The notes under the pieces were generated by a model. That model did not search any database. It saw nothing but the letters and a program-made list of their open reading frames with translations, and was not told where the DNA came from. Position numbers and translations under genes: made by a program. From NCBI GenBank assembly GCA_902363735.1, contig CABJBA010000008.1, forward strand, positions 1-64,000: DNA of 64,000 nucleotides. The letters are read 5' to 3'. The DNA comes from Clostridiaceae bacterium (GTDB lineage Bacteria > Bacillota > Clostridia > Lachnospirales > Lachnospiraceae). The stretch's first letter is position 1. Every line of letters starts with the position of its first letter. This document shows, one piece after another, positions 44,045 through 53,351 of this stretch.

Positions 44045-44610
44045 TAATCATCACCTACACTGTCCTTATCTGTATCAGTTTCTGGGGTCTTCTCAGTATC
44101 TTCCGGATCTTTCACTCCGTCCACTTTATCTTTATCCTTTGAGTCACCTAAATCAGCCGGCGGTGTATGCCCTTTTTCATAGACAGACATAATATTAGCA
44201 ACCGGATAACCCGTCTTATCATCATCATTGATATAAAGAGTTGGATTTCCTCCGAAAATATCCACTCTGGTTACAGTTCCAGTAATCTTTTTAACTGTTC
44301 CGTTTTTATCCTGAACTGCCAGCATAACTTCTTTTCCCATCATGGAAGTTCCGTAATTAATGGTATTGACCTGGGCAAAATCATTCATTGCAGTAGAAAA
44401 ATTACTCATGGCCTGCATCATGGCAATCTGGGTCATCTGGGTCATCATCTCAGAGTTATCCATGGGGTTTGACATGTCCTGATTCTGTAACTGCGCTGCC
44501 AGAAGCTTGAAAAAACCTTCCGTTGTCAGATCACTGTTGCTGGCTGTCGTAGTACTGCTTGCAAGGGCTCCCAAAGAATTATAGTAACTTAATCCATTTA
44601 CATTTGCCAC
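44044..44610 (-). CDS. flgD: Hook cap protein FlgD
   Basis: 188 residues. The FlgD N-domain pattern (FFKLLAAQLQNQDMSNPMDNSEMMTQMTQIAMM) is clear, followed by a short beta domain and an acidic Asp/Lys/Thr tail of ~45 residues. It caps the growing hook so that FlgE can add. No full C-terminal Ig-like domain, as in many Firmicutes. Upstream of TIGR02530 and flgE. Confidence 0.92.
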   Translation of the reverse strand: MANVNGLSYYNSLGALASSTTTASNSDLTTEGFFKLLAAQLQNQDMSNPMDNSEMMTQMTQIAMMQAMSNFSTAMNDFAQVNTINYGTSMMGKEVMLAVQDKNGTVKKITGTVTRVDIFGGNPTLYINDDDKTGYPVANIMSVYEKGHTPPADLGDSKDKDKVDGVKDPEDTEKTPETDTDKDSVGDD

Positions 44611-44621
44611 TGTCTCTCTCC

Positions 44622-45860
44622 TTATCTGTAACCAACGCCATCTTCATCAGCGCCATTCATTTCAAAAATCCCAAGCCTCATTTTCTGGATAAAGTCCTCG
44701 CGGCTTCCTTCCTGATGCCTTCCCTGATGCTGTTCCGGCTGTCCCTGTCTTGGATTCTGGTCCTGCTGCTGGTTTAAATAATCAATCTCCTGCTTGTCCA
44801 CCTGGATTTGGAAAGGACGTTCCAGATTGGCTTCCAGAATTGCCCCCAAATCACCTGCTGTCTGCGATAAAAGCTTTAAAGTTTTGCTCTCTGTACACAG
44901 CAAGGATACGCTGATCTGATTATCCTCATAAAAAATCTTAATCCGGATTTTCCCCAGGTTATGAGGCTCCAACTGAATATCCAGTTCACTTTTTCCTCCG
45001 CGTACCTGTTTCAAAATCTGTTCCGACAGCTTTGATTCCAGCTCTTCCACATGTTCCGTATCTGCAGATAAATGAACCTCTTCCATCTTTTCAGACCCAT
45101 GTTCCACCGGAACCGCAGACTGGTACGGCCTTTGCCCCAGTACCTCCAGAGCATTTTGGGGGGTCTCATCTTCCTCAGCAGCATTCTTTTCAGGAATCTT
45201 TGTCTGCTCTTTTTCTGCCGGTTTTAGAACATTCTCTTCTGTCCCTGTTAAAGGCTTATTCTGAAAAATTCCTTTTTCCTCTTTGGCAGGTTCTGAGATC
45301 TCAGAATTCTGTATGGGAGAATTCCACAGCTGCACTTCCTTTTCCCCTGTTTTCTCAGACTGATTATTCTGCTCTGCAAAAAGGGACTGAGGTACGTTCG
45401 CCGATTCTTCCGGAAGCGGTATCTGATTTTCTTTTTCTAATCCATTCAGTCCCACACTGCTTTCCGTCAGTTTCTGAAGGCGGAAATGGTCTAAAGCAAG
45501 GAAAGAATCCATTGAACGGATATTTTGATCTTCTCTAAGTACAGTTACAGGAACTTCTTCTGTTCCAACAGCTTCTGCAAACCCGGTCATCAGCTCTTCT
45601 CCGGTTTTCAAGGTACCTCTGTCCAGAGTCTGAACCTCTGCCATTCTGGCTGCGGCAAGTTCTGCTGCTTCTGAAGAAACTTTAACATCTTCCAAATCTT
45701 CCTTTGCCTTCGGACTTTTGCGGTCCTTCTTCTGATTGCTTCCTTTCAGCATGGCCTTAAAGTCTGAAAAACTGTCAACCGCCTTTTCATCCGCCTTTTT
45801 TGTACCACTGCTCATCTGTCTGGACAATAAGTCCACACTGCTGTTTTTTACTTCTGTCAT
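44622..45860 (-). CDS. fliK: Hook-length control protein FliK
   Basis: 412 residues from the ATG at 45860 (GAAAGGAGTGAGAAA upstream; longer frame rejected). A long, low-complexity N-terminal part (Glu/Lys/Gln rich) serves as ruler; the C-domain (about 305-395) has LDIQLEPHNLGKIRIKIFYE, the Flg_hook core. Tail is Gln/Arg-rich. It sets hook length and switches FlhB specificity. Lies between fliJ and flgD. Confidence 0.9.
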   Translation of the reverse strand: MTEVKNSSVDLLSRQMSSGTKKADEKAVDSFSDFKAMLKGSNQKKDRKSPKAKEDLEDVKVSSEAAELAAARMAEVQTLDRGTLKTGEELMTGFAEAVGTEEVPVTVLREDQNIRSMDSFLALDHFRLQKLTESSVGLNGLEKENQIPLPEESANVPQSLFAEQNNQSEKTGEKEVQLWNSPIQNSEISEPAKEEKGIFQNKPLTGTEENVLKPAEKEQTKIPEKNAAEEDETPQNALEVLGQRPYQSAVPVEHGSEKMEEVHLSADTEHVEELESKLSEQILKQVRGGKSELDIQLEPHNLGKIRIKIFYEDNQISVSLLCTESKTLKLLSQTAGDLGAILEANLERPFQIQVDKQEIDYLNQQQDQNPRQGQPEQHQGRHQEGSREDFIQKMRLGIFEMNGADEDGVGYR

Positions 45861-45934
45861 TTTCTCACTCCTTTCTTTCATGCCATGAGGCACTTGATTT
45901 CTATGGCAACTGCCGGAAGCATGTTCCGGCATGA

Positions 45935-46384
45935 TTACCTGCTGGCCTGAACCGAGGTGGTGTTGGAAACAAATTCTTCAATGAACAGTTCCTCACTGCG
46001 CAGCACCTCTTTGTTATACTGCAAAAGCTTTTTTTCTTTTAATTTTTCAATGGAAACCACTTCTTTTCTGGCTTCCACCACTTCACTGCGCTTTTGCTCC
46101 TCTTTTTTCTTCAGCCGCTGAAGAACTCCCTGTTCCGTAAGTATCTTCTGCTGCATAAAAGTTATATAGGTTTCGTATTCCCGCATCACGTTAATCGTGA
46201 TGCCGTGCTGTGTCTCTTCCTGAAAGCGGATACAAGCACTTCTTCTCAGGTCAGATAGTTCCTGGATCCTTTTTTCCTGGCTGGCTACTTCAGCCACAAT
46301 CCGGGCGTGTTCATTTTTTAAATTATCCAAAACCTGATCCTTATAATTCAATACCGTATCAAGTGGGAAATTGAATTTTTTCAT
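45935..46384 (-). CDS. fliJ: Flagellar export protein FliJ
   Basis: 149 residues, an extended coiled coil with the FliJ start MKKFNFPLDTVLNYKDQVLD. It forms the stalk in the FliI ring and links it to FlhA. 21 bases after fliI. Confidence 0.88.
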   Translation of the reverse strand: MKKFNFPLDTVLNYKDQVLDNLKNEHARIVAEVASQEKRIQELSDLRRSACIRFQEETQHGITINVMREYETYITFMQQKILTEQGVLQRLKKKEEQKRSEVVEARKEVVSIEKLKEKKLLQYNKEVLRSEELFIEEFVSNTTSVQASR

Positions 46385-46405
46385 GTTCCGCTCTCCGTTT
46401 CAACT

Positions 46406-47707
46406 CTATGCTAAAATCTTTTTCAGTTTTTCCATTACCACTTCATAACTGTCGCTTTCCTGAATTCCCTGGCATAGAAACTGATTGATCTTGTCTATTT
46501 TAGCTATTGCCATATCAAGCCTGGGATTGGTGCCGCTTTTATATGCGCCTATGGAAATAAGATCTTCATTTTTCTCATAAAGGCTTAAAATATCCCTGAC
46601 CTCAGATGCCATTTTCCGGTGTTCATCAGAAACAATGTTGGTCATCAGACGGGAAATACTGGCGCTTATATCAATGGCCGGAAAATGGTTTGCATTAGCA
46701 AGCTTTCTGCTTAAGACAATGTGGCCATCCACAATACCTCTCACCGTATCGGCAATTGGTTCATTGGTGTCGTCACCTTCTACCAGAACCGTATAGATTC
46801 CGGTAATAGAGCCTTCTCCAAAGTTACCGCTTCTCTCCAGCAGCTTAGGGAACTCAGCGTAAATGGAGGGCGTATAGCCTCTGGCAACCGGAGGTTCTCC
46901 AATTGCCAGCCCGATCTCTCTTTGGGCCATGGCAAAACGGGTCAGAGAATCCATCATAAGCAATACATCTTTACCCTGGTTTTTAAAATATTCAGCTATG
47001 GTAGTTGCTACCAGAGGACATTTCATACGAAGCATGGCCGGCTGGTCGGAAGTTGCAACCACAAGCACAGATCGTTTCATTCCTTCCGGGCCCAAGTCCT
47101 TTTCTATGAACTCACGTACCTCACGTCCCCGCTCTCCTACCAGAGCCACAACATTGATATCTGCTTTTACATTCCTGGCAATCATTCCCAGCAAGGTACT
47201 CTTTCCAACACCGCTGCCTGCAAAGATTCCTATACGCTGGCCTTTACCGATGGTGTTTAGACCGTCAATCGCCTTAACTCCGAATTCCAGCTTATCTGTA
47301 ATGGGGGGGCGGGTCATGGGATTAATGTAAGGATTCTCCACATAGTAATACCGGGGAGATTCAAATGCGCCTTTCCCATCCATGGGTTCTCCCTTAGCAT
47401 CAATAATACGGCCTCTTAAAAAATCCCCCACCGGTATCTTCAGGCGGCGCTTGGTATTGCGGACAAAGCTGCCTGCAGCAATCCCATTCATATTTTCATA
47501 AGCCATGAGCTGTATTTTATCATCTTTAAAGCCCACTACCTCCACCGGAATCTGCTCCTGCCTGTCCTCATTATAAATGTAGGCAATATCTCCGATGCTG
47601 GCTCTGCCTCCGGAGGCTTCCATGGACATTCCCACAATGTTTTCAATTTTTCCGATATGATCGATAGTCTCAGTTTTCATGATGAGATCCGTCAATTTTT
47701 TAAACAT
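46406..47707 (-). CDS. fliI: Flagellum-specific ATPase FliI
   Basis: 433 residues. Walker A GSGVGKS (164-170), Walker B region VLLMMDSLTRFAMAQREIG, and the F1-ATPase-type fold. Energises export with FliH and FliJ on the cytosolic face. 14 bases after fliH; GGAGGAGCCT precedes the ATG. Confidence 0.97.
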   Translation of the reverse strand: MFKKLTDLIMKTETIDHIGKIENIVGMSMEASGGRASIGDIAYIYNEDRQEQIPVEVVGFKDDKIQLMAYENMNGIAAGSFVRNTKRRLKIPVGDFLRGRIIDAKGEPMDGKGAFESPRYYYVENPYINPMTRPPITDKLEFGVKAIDGLNTIGKGQRIGIFAGSGVGKSTLLGMIARNVKADINVVALVGERGREVREFIEKDLGPEGMKRSVLVVATSDQPAMLRMKCPLVATTIAEYFKNQGKDVLLMMDSLTRFAMAQREIGLAIGEPPVARGYTPSIYAEFPKLLERSGNFGEGSITGIYTVLVEGDDTNEPIADTVRGIVDGHIVLSRKLANANHFPAIDISASISRLMTNIVSDEHRKMASEVRDILSLYEKNEDLISIGAYKSGTNPRLDMAIAKIDKINQFLCQGIQESDSYEVVMEKLKKILA

Positions 47708-47721
47708 GCAGGCTCCTCCTG

Positions 47722-48495
47722 TTACAATCTTGCGTTATTGAGTATTCCCTTAATATTTTCCAACTGGGTATTGACGCTGACGTCAATGATTTCTCCTGGA
47801 AGTTCAATGATACAAGTGCCGTTCTCCGCATTGTCCATAGCGATGATCTTAATATTTCCAGAAATATGGGACAGTTCGCTAAGTAATCCCACATCTCCTT
47901 GTATGATCATCCCTGCATCTTCCTGGGACACATAAATCTTTGCCCATTGTGTTTTCTTCAGCTTACCTGCAGCAGCCACAATCATTCGTTTAATGACTTC
48001 TCCGCTGGATTTTAAGCTGGTCTGGATCACCTTTTCGGCAATAGTCAGAGTGACCTTTTTCAGATCATCAATATATTTATCCAGGATCTTTTCCTTTTCT
48101 TCCATAACGCTTTCAATGCTTTCCTTCATAGCTTCCACAAATTCATCCTGGCGGAATTTAAGCGCTTCCTGATGCATCTCATAAGCCTTCCGGAAGCCTT
48201 CATCATATCCGGCATCATATCCGGTCTGTCGTCCTTCTTCTGCGGCCTGTTCACGAATTTCTTCTGCATCCTTCATTGCCTGGTCTAAAATAACCTGTAC
48301 TTTTTGCAAAGCCTCTTCATATAACTCATCAGTCTGAAAATATCCGCCTGACGGCTGGACTTTCACTTCCTCCTGATCTTCCTCCGTCTGTTCCTTTTCC
48401 TTTAAAACAATATCTTTAAATTCTCTGGAATACCCGGATTCCAAAATATGGTCTTCAAGGCGGGGGCCCTTAATAATATTAGACAATAACATCAT
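47722..48495 (-). CDS. fliH: Flagellar assembly protein FliH
   Basis: 257 residues. A central helical region (AQ/E-rich, about 65-130) with Gly/Glu-spaced heptads and a C-terminal FliH/V-ATPase-E-type domain (LKKVTLTIAEKVIQTSLKSSGEVI). Regulates FliI and links it to the C-ring. Overlaps fliG by 17 bases. Confidence 0.92.
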   Translation of the reverse strand: MMLLSNIIKGPRLEDHILESGYSREFKDIVLKEKEQTEEDQEEVKVQPSGGYFQTDELYEEALQKVQVILDQAMKDAEEIREQAAEEGRQTGYDAGYDEGFRKAYEMHQEALKFRQDEFVEAMKESIESVMEEKEKILDKYIDDLKKVTLTIAEKVIQTSLKSSGEVIKRMIVAAAGKLKKTQWAKIYVSQEDAGMIIQGDVGLLSELSHISGNIKIIAMDNAENGTCIIELPGEIIDVSVNTQLENIKGILNNARL

Positions 48496-49483
48496 CCTTT
48501 CCGCCCTTGCTGATGATCAGCTCGCCTTCCTCCTCGAGACGTCTGATAATACTAACAATTCTCTGCTGAGCTTCTTCCACATCTTTCAGACGTACATTAA
48601 TTGTAACTTCCATATCGGACTGAATACTGTCCTTCATACGGGCTGACATGTTGGAGAAAATAACGCTTGTAATCTGTTCGTTGGCATTTTTAAGAGCATA
48701 AACCATATCCCGCATATCGCACTCCCTGATGAAGCGCTGAATGGAGCGGTCGTCCATGGTGATAATATCCTCGAACACGAACATCTTTTTGCGGATCGTA
48801 TCTGCGAGTTCCGCATCCTTTCTGCCCAATTCGTCGAAGATAAGCTTTTCGTTGCTTCTGTCTATATGGTTCATTACGTTTGCTATGTAATCGATACCGC
48901 CCACGTTGGTATAATCAGTTGTGAGAATACCGGAGAATCTCTTCTTAATTTCATCTTCTACAATCTTGATCGCTTCTGGAGAAGCACTTTCCATTCTGGC
49001 AATAGACTCCACCACCTGCATGCGTTTTTCAGGAGCAAGCTCTGAAATGATCTGAGCAGTCATCTCTTCATTGGTATAGGATAGCACCAGAGCAATGATC
49101 TGGGATCTTTCATGCTGCAGAACAGAAAGCAGGTTTTTTACATCACTTTTCCGTATAAATCCAAAAGACCTGGATTTCAAGGACTGGGTAACCTTTTGAA
49201 GAAGGCTGTTGGCCGTACTCTCTCCAAAAGCCTTTTCCAGAACCGTTCTGGCGTATTCCAGACCACCATCAGTAACAACCTTCTGGGTCAGACAGGTCTT
49301 GTAGAATTCATCCAAGGTGCTTTCCGTCTGCTCAGATTCCACATGGCCAAGCTTTGCCACTTCCAGTGTTAATTTTTCAATTTCATCCTCAGTCAGGTAT
49401 TTATACACCTTGGAAGCTTTATCCACTCCCAGGGAAACAATCACCGTCGCCGCTTTTTGTTCAGGGCTAAGACTAGTCGCCAT
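48479..49483 (-). CDS. fliG: Flagellar switch protein FliG
   Basis: 334 residues from the ATG at 49483 preceded by GGAGG. Three-domain FliG: the N-domain binds FliF, the middle binds FliM (motif EPEKR-like reads APEKRMQ), and the C-domain carries the charged torque helix (LDEL-like, RKDAELADTIRKKMFVFEDI, then MDDRSIQRFIRE). It generates torque with MotA. Overlaps fliF by 11 bases. Confidence 0.97.
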   Translation of the reverse strand: MATSLSPEQKAATVIVSLGVDKASKVYKYLTEDEIEKLTLEVAKLGHVESEQTESTLDEFYKTCLTQKVVTDGGLEYARTVLEKAFGESTANSLLQKVTQSLKSRSFGFIRKSDVKNLLSVLQHERSQIIALVLSYTNEEMTAQIISELAPEKRMQVVESIARMESASPEAIKIVEDEIKKRFSGILTTDYTNVGGIDYIANVMNHIDRSNEKLIFDELGRKDAELADTIRKKMFVFEDIITMDDRSIQRFIRECDMRDMVYALKNANEQITSVIFSNMSARMKDSIQSDMEVTINVRLKDVEEAQQRIVSIIRRLEEEGELIISKGGKDDVIV

Positions 49484-51056
49484 TATTACCGCCTCCATTC
49501 AGCCATGTTTTCAGAAGCTGAGCCGATATCTCAGGATTCTGCTCTGCAAATTCACGTACACTGTGGCGCAGCTCTGCCCCTCTGTCTTCTTCCGGTTCCA
49601 GAACCGCGGTTTCTCTATCCTTAGCAGAAATCAATTCCGGAACATCTTCCTGGCTTATCTCCATTGCCTTCCTGCGGGCTCGTCTCTTTCTTCTGATCCT
49701 TATAATCAGAATGACAATCAGAAGAAGAAGGATTACTCCAGCCAATGCTCCAATTAGAATCCAACGATTAATCATCAAACCGCCTGCACTGGTTTCTACC
49801 GGAGCTTCCGGTTCCTGTGGTACTTCTATGACATAGAAAGGAGCCGCTACGGCAGTTATTTTTTCCGCCCGTGCCTCCAGTGCAATTCCTGCTGCATTTC
49901 CAGCCAAATCCCGTATATCATCAATGGTCAGACTTCCAAATCCGTTTCCGTTTACTAATACAGATACAGTCAGGTTCTCCAAGGTGCCTGGATTAACCTG
50001 CCCCTGTTCCTTAATTTGATTCAAAAGATACTTTCTGGTCAGGCTGCTGGAGCCATAGGCACTATCTCCATCTGCTCCGCCTGCATTGTATTGGGGGATA
50101 TCTGCATTAACTTCAGAACCGGCTACACCGGAAGCATTCTCTCCGCTTCCGGAATACTCTCTGAATATGGATTCCTCAGAAGTGAGTCCAGTTTTATCAT
50201 TTTCATCAATCTTTTCCGGGGTATTGTAAACAATGCTCTCCCGGATCAGTTTTTCCATATTGACCGTGCCTTTTACAGATACACGCACATTGCCGTTTCC
50301 GTATACTGGTCCCAGAACATTCATGACCTTTGCAGATATCTGGTCTTCAATCATCTTGGTGATCTCTTCTCCGGCTTTTCCGCTTGCTATGTCTTCATTT
50401 TCGGAAGTGACTGAGACTTCACGCCCATTTCCGTCAAATACAGAAACATTGTCAATAACCATTCCAGGTATACTTTTGGATATTAAAAGCTGGATGGATT
50501 TGGCCTGCTCTTCTGTCGGAGACCCTCCATCCTTCATAACCACAACAGCCTGGGCGCTGGCTTCCTGCTTCGTCTCATCAGACAACGCATACTTGGAAGT
50601 CTCTCCCAGGGCTATAGTAACATATGCCTCTTTAACACCATCAAGGATCTTGATGGTAGAACCGATTCTGGTTTCCAGATCATAAAGCTTAAAGGTTCTG
50701 CGATCAGAATCAGTAGTCATCAGGTTTACATTATCTCTGAATACATCGTATGTAAAACCGCTTTTAGGATACCCTTCCGAAACCATTTTGGCTTTGGTAG
50801 TATCCATCTCCGCTGCAGGCACCAAAATATCGCCCTCCTTATACTGATAGGCGATTCCGTCTTCCTGCAATTTTCCAATAATCTGCTTAGCTTCTTCGCT
50901 GCCAACTCCAGTAAACATCACCTCGTAAGGCTTCTCCTTCATTGACAGCGCTATAACAATAGCTCCGGCCACAACTGCCACACCTACGATGCCGGCAATA
51001 ATAATTTTCTTTACTTTACTGCTTAGTTTTCCTAAAAATTCCTTGATTTTTCCCAT
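49473..51056 (-). CDS. fliF: Flagellar MS-ring protein FliF
   Basis: 527 residues. Two membrane segments (KIIIAGIVGVAVVAGAIVIA near 18-40 and WILIGALAGVILLLLIVILI near 432-452), periplasmic-type ring domains between them, and a C-terminal FliG-binding tail ending ELRHSVREFAEQNPEISAQLLKTWL. It is the base on which the rotor and export gate are built. 27 bases after fliE. Confidence 0.96.
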   Translation of the reverse strand: MGKIKEFLGKLSSKVKKIIIAGIVGVAVVAGAIVIALSMKEKPYEVMFTGVGSEEAKQIIGKLQEDGIAYQYKEGDILVPAAEMDTTKAKMVSEGYPKSGFTYDVFRDNVNLMTTDSDRRTFKLYDLETRIGSTIKILDGVKEAYVTIALGETSKYALSDETKQEASAQAVVVMKDGGSPTEEQAKSIQLLISKSIPGMVIDNVSVFDGNGREVSVTSENEDIASGKAGEEITKMIEDQISAKVMNVLGPVYGNGNVRVSVKGTVNMEKLIRESIVYNTPEKIDENDKTGLTSEESIFREYSGSGENASGVAGSEVNADIPQYNAGGADGDSAYGSSSLTRKYLLNQIKEQGQVNPGTLENLTVSVLVNGNGFGSLTIDDIRDLAGNAAGIALEARAEKITAVAAPFYVIEVPQEPEAPVETSAGGLMINRWILIGALAGVILLLLIVILIIRIRRKRRARRKAMEISQEDVPELISAKDRETAVLEPEEDRGAELRHSVREFAEQNPEISAQLLKTWLNGGGNNGD

Positions 51057-51083
51057 CACATCTGTCCGCCCCGTTATCTATGG

Positions 51084-51395
51084 TTAAATACCAATTCTTA
51101 TAATCTCATTGTAGGCTTCCAGTGCCTTTGTCCGAAGAGATGCCAGAAATTCTACAGATAACTGGGCTTTTGCTGCGGCTGCAGGAACCGTATGGGGATC
51201 GTCAATCTGCCCCGTTGACAGCAAATATTCCTGTACCATCAGATCCTCATCTGTACTCTTCACATTCTGTATGGCTTCTTTAAATATATCACGAAAATCC
51301 GGACTTCCATTCTGTCCGGGTGTCACCTTATTTTCATTTCCTATGGAACCAATACGATCCATGGGAATAATCGGTGTTATAAACATCTGTGCCAT
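51084..51395 (-). CDS. fliE: Hook-basal body adaptor FliE
   Basis: 103 residues with the FliE core (FRDIFKEAIQNVKSTDEDLM, LSVEFLASLRTKALEAYNEI). It joins the MS-ring to the rod. It follows flgB by 17 bases; the usual flgC in between is missing. Confidence 0.93.
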   Translation of the reverse strand: MAQMFITPIIPMDRIGSIGNENKVTPGQNGSPDFRDIFKEAIQNVKSTDEDLMVQEYLLSTGQIDDPHTVPAAAAKAQLSVEFLASLRTKALEAYNEIIRIGI

Positions 51396-51412
51396 CTTAT
51401 CTACCTCCCGTC

Positions 51413-51793
51413 TTAACTTTTAATCACTGCGCGAAGTCTGGTCACTTCGCTGTTTAAGGCATTCAATTGATATTGATACTGAAGAGTTGTTCTAACCAGT
51501 TCCACTTGCTCCACGTCCTGATTAACATTGTTTCCATCCATTCTGGCTGATTGATCCTTTGTATCGTGGGTGAAGTATCTGGAACTGCTTATGATGCTAC
51601 CCATGTCATCTGACGTACCCTGTTTGCCAGCCTGCAGACGTTTGCGGAATTCGTCTTCAAATGTTACGTAACGAGCCTTATATCCGGGAGTTTCTACATT
51701 TGCAATATTATTTAAGGTTACCTGCTGCCTTGACCACAGATTACCTAACGCTTTCTCTGCCATGGAAATGCTGTTTCCAAATATTCCATTCAT
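51413..51793 (-). CDS. flgB: Proximal rod protein FlgB
   Basis: 126 residues with WSRQQVTLNNIANVETPGYKAR and the C-terminal VELVRTTLQYQYQLNALNSE. First gene of the 26-kb operon. The leader from the sigma-A promoter is about 130 bases and includes GTGAGGATC before the ATG, a modest ribosome site. Confidence 0.95.
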   Translation of the reverse strand: MNGIFGNSISMAEKALGNLWSRQQVTLNNIANVETPGYKARYVTFEDEFRKRLQAGKQGTSDDMGSIISSSRYFTHDTKDQSARMDGNNVNQDVEQVELVRTTLQYQYQLNALNSEVTRLRAVIKS

Positions 51794-51849
51794 AGCCGTT
51801 GATCCTCACTTTCATTTCTCTTGTAAAAATTGGGGACTTGTATTTTTCT

Positions 51850-51861
51850 GTCGAATTTTGT
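51850..51861. repeat. 12-base direct repeat, copy 1 (promoter-flanking)
   Basis: GTCGAATTTTGT. The identical 12 bases recur at 51975-51986, with the operon promoter between them. Candidate regulator site or chance; no known consensus recognised. Confidence 0.5.
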
Positions 51862-51927
51862 TGAATACCAGTTAAATTTTAACAGCCTTTTACCATTTTT
51901 TAATTTTTCTGTAATTTTTCTTACTAT

Positions 51928-51956
51928 ATTCTACATTTTATTACAGATATTGTCAA
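51928..51956 (-). promoter_or_regulatory. Sigma-A promoter of the main flagellar operon
   Basis: On the minus strand TTGACA (51951-51956) and TAGAAT (51928-51933) are separated by exactly 17 bases, a near-consensus housekeeping promoter. It lies about 135 bases upstream of flgB with no gene between. Its strength suggests early genes are mainly controlled by a regulator at or near this site. Confidence 0.75.
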
Positions 51957-51974
51957 GAAAGAATGAGGGGGTGA

Positions 51975-51986
51975 GTCGAATTTTGT
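51975..51986. repeat. 12-base direct repeat, copy 2 (promoter-flanking)
   Basis: GTCGAATTTTGT, identical to 51850-51861, starting 19 bases upstream of the -35 of the operon promoter. The two copies start 125 bases apart. Confidence 0.5.
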
Positions 51987-52074
51987 CAGATTTTCTTTAA
52001 AAAATACATAGAGAGGGAGAGATTATGTGAAAAATAAGATGTAGCAAAGGGAAGTGTTCAGAAAAATATCCTGA

Positions 52075-52233
52075 TTCCAGAAAAATCCGGAACCAGAATT
52101 GGGGGCAATTTCACCGATTTTTAAGTATGGGGTAAACGTCCGTAAAGTTATTTATATTACAAGTACAATAGAAAACCTGAATGCAATCTACCGAAAGTTG
52201 AATCGCCAAAGGAGTCTATTTCCTGGTGATTAA
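52075..52233 (+). pseudogene. IS256-family transposase relic
   Basis: An open stretch of 52 codons with no start translates to residues including ISPIFKYGVNVRKVIYITST and IENLNAIYRKLNRQRSLFPG, the conserved C-terminal region of IS256 (Mutator-type) transposases around the IYTTNxIEsLN motif. An in-frame TGA lies just before it and TAA just after, so it is a non-functional fragment. No terminal repeats were found. The rest of 51794-52298 holds the flgB promoter, the repeats and a terminator; nothing else is seen. Confidence 0.75.
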
Positions 52234-52273
52234 AAATCAAGGGCTGAATGCTTATCAAGAAGCTTTCAGCCCT
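52228..52273 (-). terminator. Terminator of the glycan cluster
   Basis: On the minus strand the 14-base arms AGGGCTGAAAGCTT and AAGCATTCAGCCCT (52260-52273 and 52240-52253, one mismatch) enclose a short loop, followed by TTGATTTTT. It lies 26 bases after the dehydrogenase stop, insulating the flgB region from upstream transcription. Confidence 0.75.
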
Positions 52274-52298
52274 GCCATTTATCATAGAAGCTCTGTTT

Positions 52299-53351
52299 TT
52301 ACAGAGATTTCTTCCCACTCACCATAACCTTAACATAATCCTCATTTTTATCGTGCATCAGGTCAAATCCCTCCTGCAGTTGTTCCAACAAAAACTTATG
52401 GGTTATCATTTTTTCTGGCTCAATCCGCCCATTTTCTAATCGTTCCAACACATAATGCCAATCATCGGTTTTTTCATGAGTATAGGAAGAATTCCATGTT
52501 CCTAAAACCGTCAGCTGTTTACGCAGTATCTTCCAATAGACCTCTTTTTTCAGCTCCATGTCTCCCATAGGATTACCTATAATCTGTACTTTACCGCCAG
52601 AGGATGCGCACTCCAGAGCCTGCGTAAGTGTTTCATTTTTTCCCACACACTCAAAAAAAACGTCGGCGCCCTTGCTATTATCCAAGATCCACTTGGCCAC
52701 ATTCTCTTTTGTCCCATCACAATAGTGGCTTGCAGATATTCCAAATTGCTCCGCAAGTTTTTTCTGAAGCTCTTTAGTTCCTATACAAAAAATATTTTGA
52801 CAGCCCATTTCCTTCAAAAACATTATTACGAATAATCCAATTGTACCCAAACCGCATACTACAATTGTATCGGAAATACACACTTTGGCTCTGCGAATAG
52901 CATGCACTGCAACTGCCATAGGTTCCATCATTGCAGCCTGCTCCATAGATACCGAATCCGGCAGTTCGATCAAATTCCAAACCGGGACACGCACATATTC
53001 GGCAAATCCTCCATCTGTACGAGAGCCCAAATAACTGTATTTTTCACACATCTCATACTTCTTATTTTGACATGAAGTACAGTTATTACATGGAATGAGA
53101 GGAAATACACCCACCCGTTTCCCAATCCAGGATTCATCTACGCCATCACCGGTTTCTTTTACCACTCCTGCAAATTCGTGTCCAAGGACTAATGGATAGG
53201 AGTATGTACCTGTACGAAATACTCTTGGAATATCTGAACCGCAAATACCCGCGGCCTTAACTGATACAAGCACTGTTCCTTTATATAAATCAGGCTTTGA
53301 TATTTCCTCATATCTAAAATCATTTATGTTATGTAAGGCATATCCCTTCAA
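52299..53351 (-). CDS. Zinc-dependent dehydrogenase, TarJ-like (alditol phosphate)
   Basis: 350 residues, medium-chain zinc dehydrogenase. Catalytic-zinc ligands in GICGSD and GHE, structural-zinc cysteines in CNNCTSCQNKKYEMC, and the NAD(P) motif CGLGTIGLF. It overlaps the TarI-like gene by 4 bases, as in TarI-TarJ pairs that make CDP-ribitol. It probably reduces a pentulose 5-phosphate to an alditol phosphate; ribitol, arabinitol or xylitol cannot be told apart. General sorbitol or threonine dehydrogenase is the alternative. Confidence 0.65.
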   Translation of the reverse strand: MKGYALHNINDFRYEEISKPDLYKGTVLVSVKAAGICGSDIPRVFRTGTYSYPLVLGHEFAGVVKETGDGVDESWIGKRVGVFPLIPCNNCTSCQNKKYEMCEKYSYLGSRTDGGFAEYVRVPVWNLIELPDSVSMEQAAMMEPMAVAVHAIRRAKVCISDTIVVCGLGTIGLFVIMFLKEMGCQNIFCIGTKELQKKLAEQFGISASHYCDGTKENVAKWILDNSKGADVFFECVGKNETLTQALECASSGGKVQIIGNPMGDMELKKEVYWKILRKQLTVLGTWNSSYTHEKTDDWHYVLERLENGRIEPEKMITHKFLLEQLQEGFDLMHDKNEDYVKVMVSGKKSL

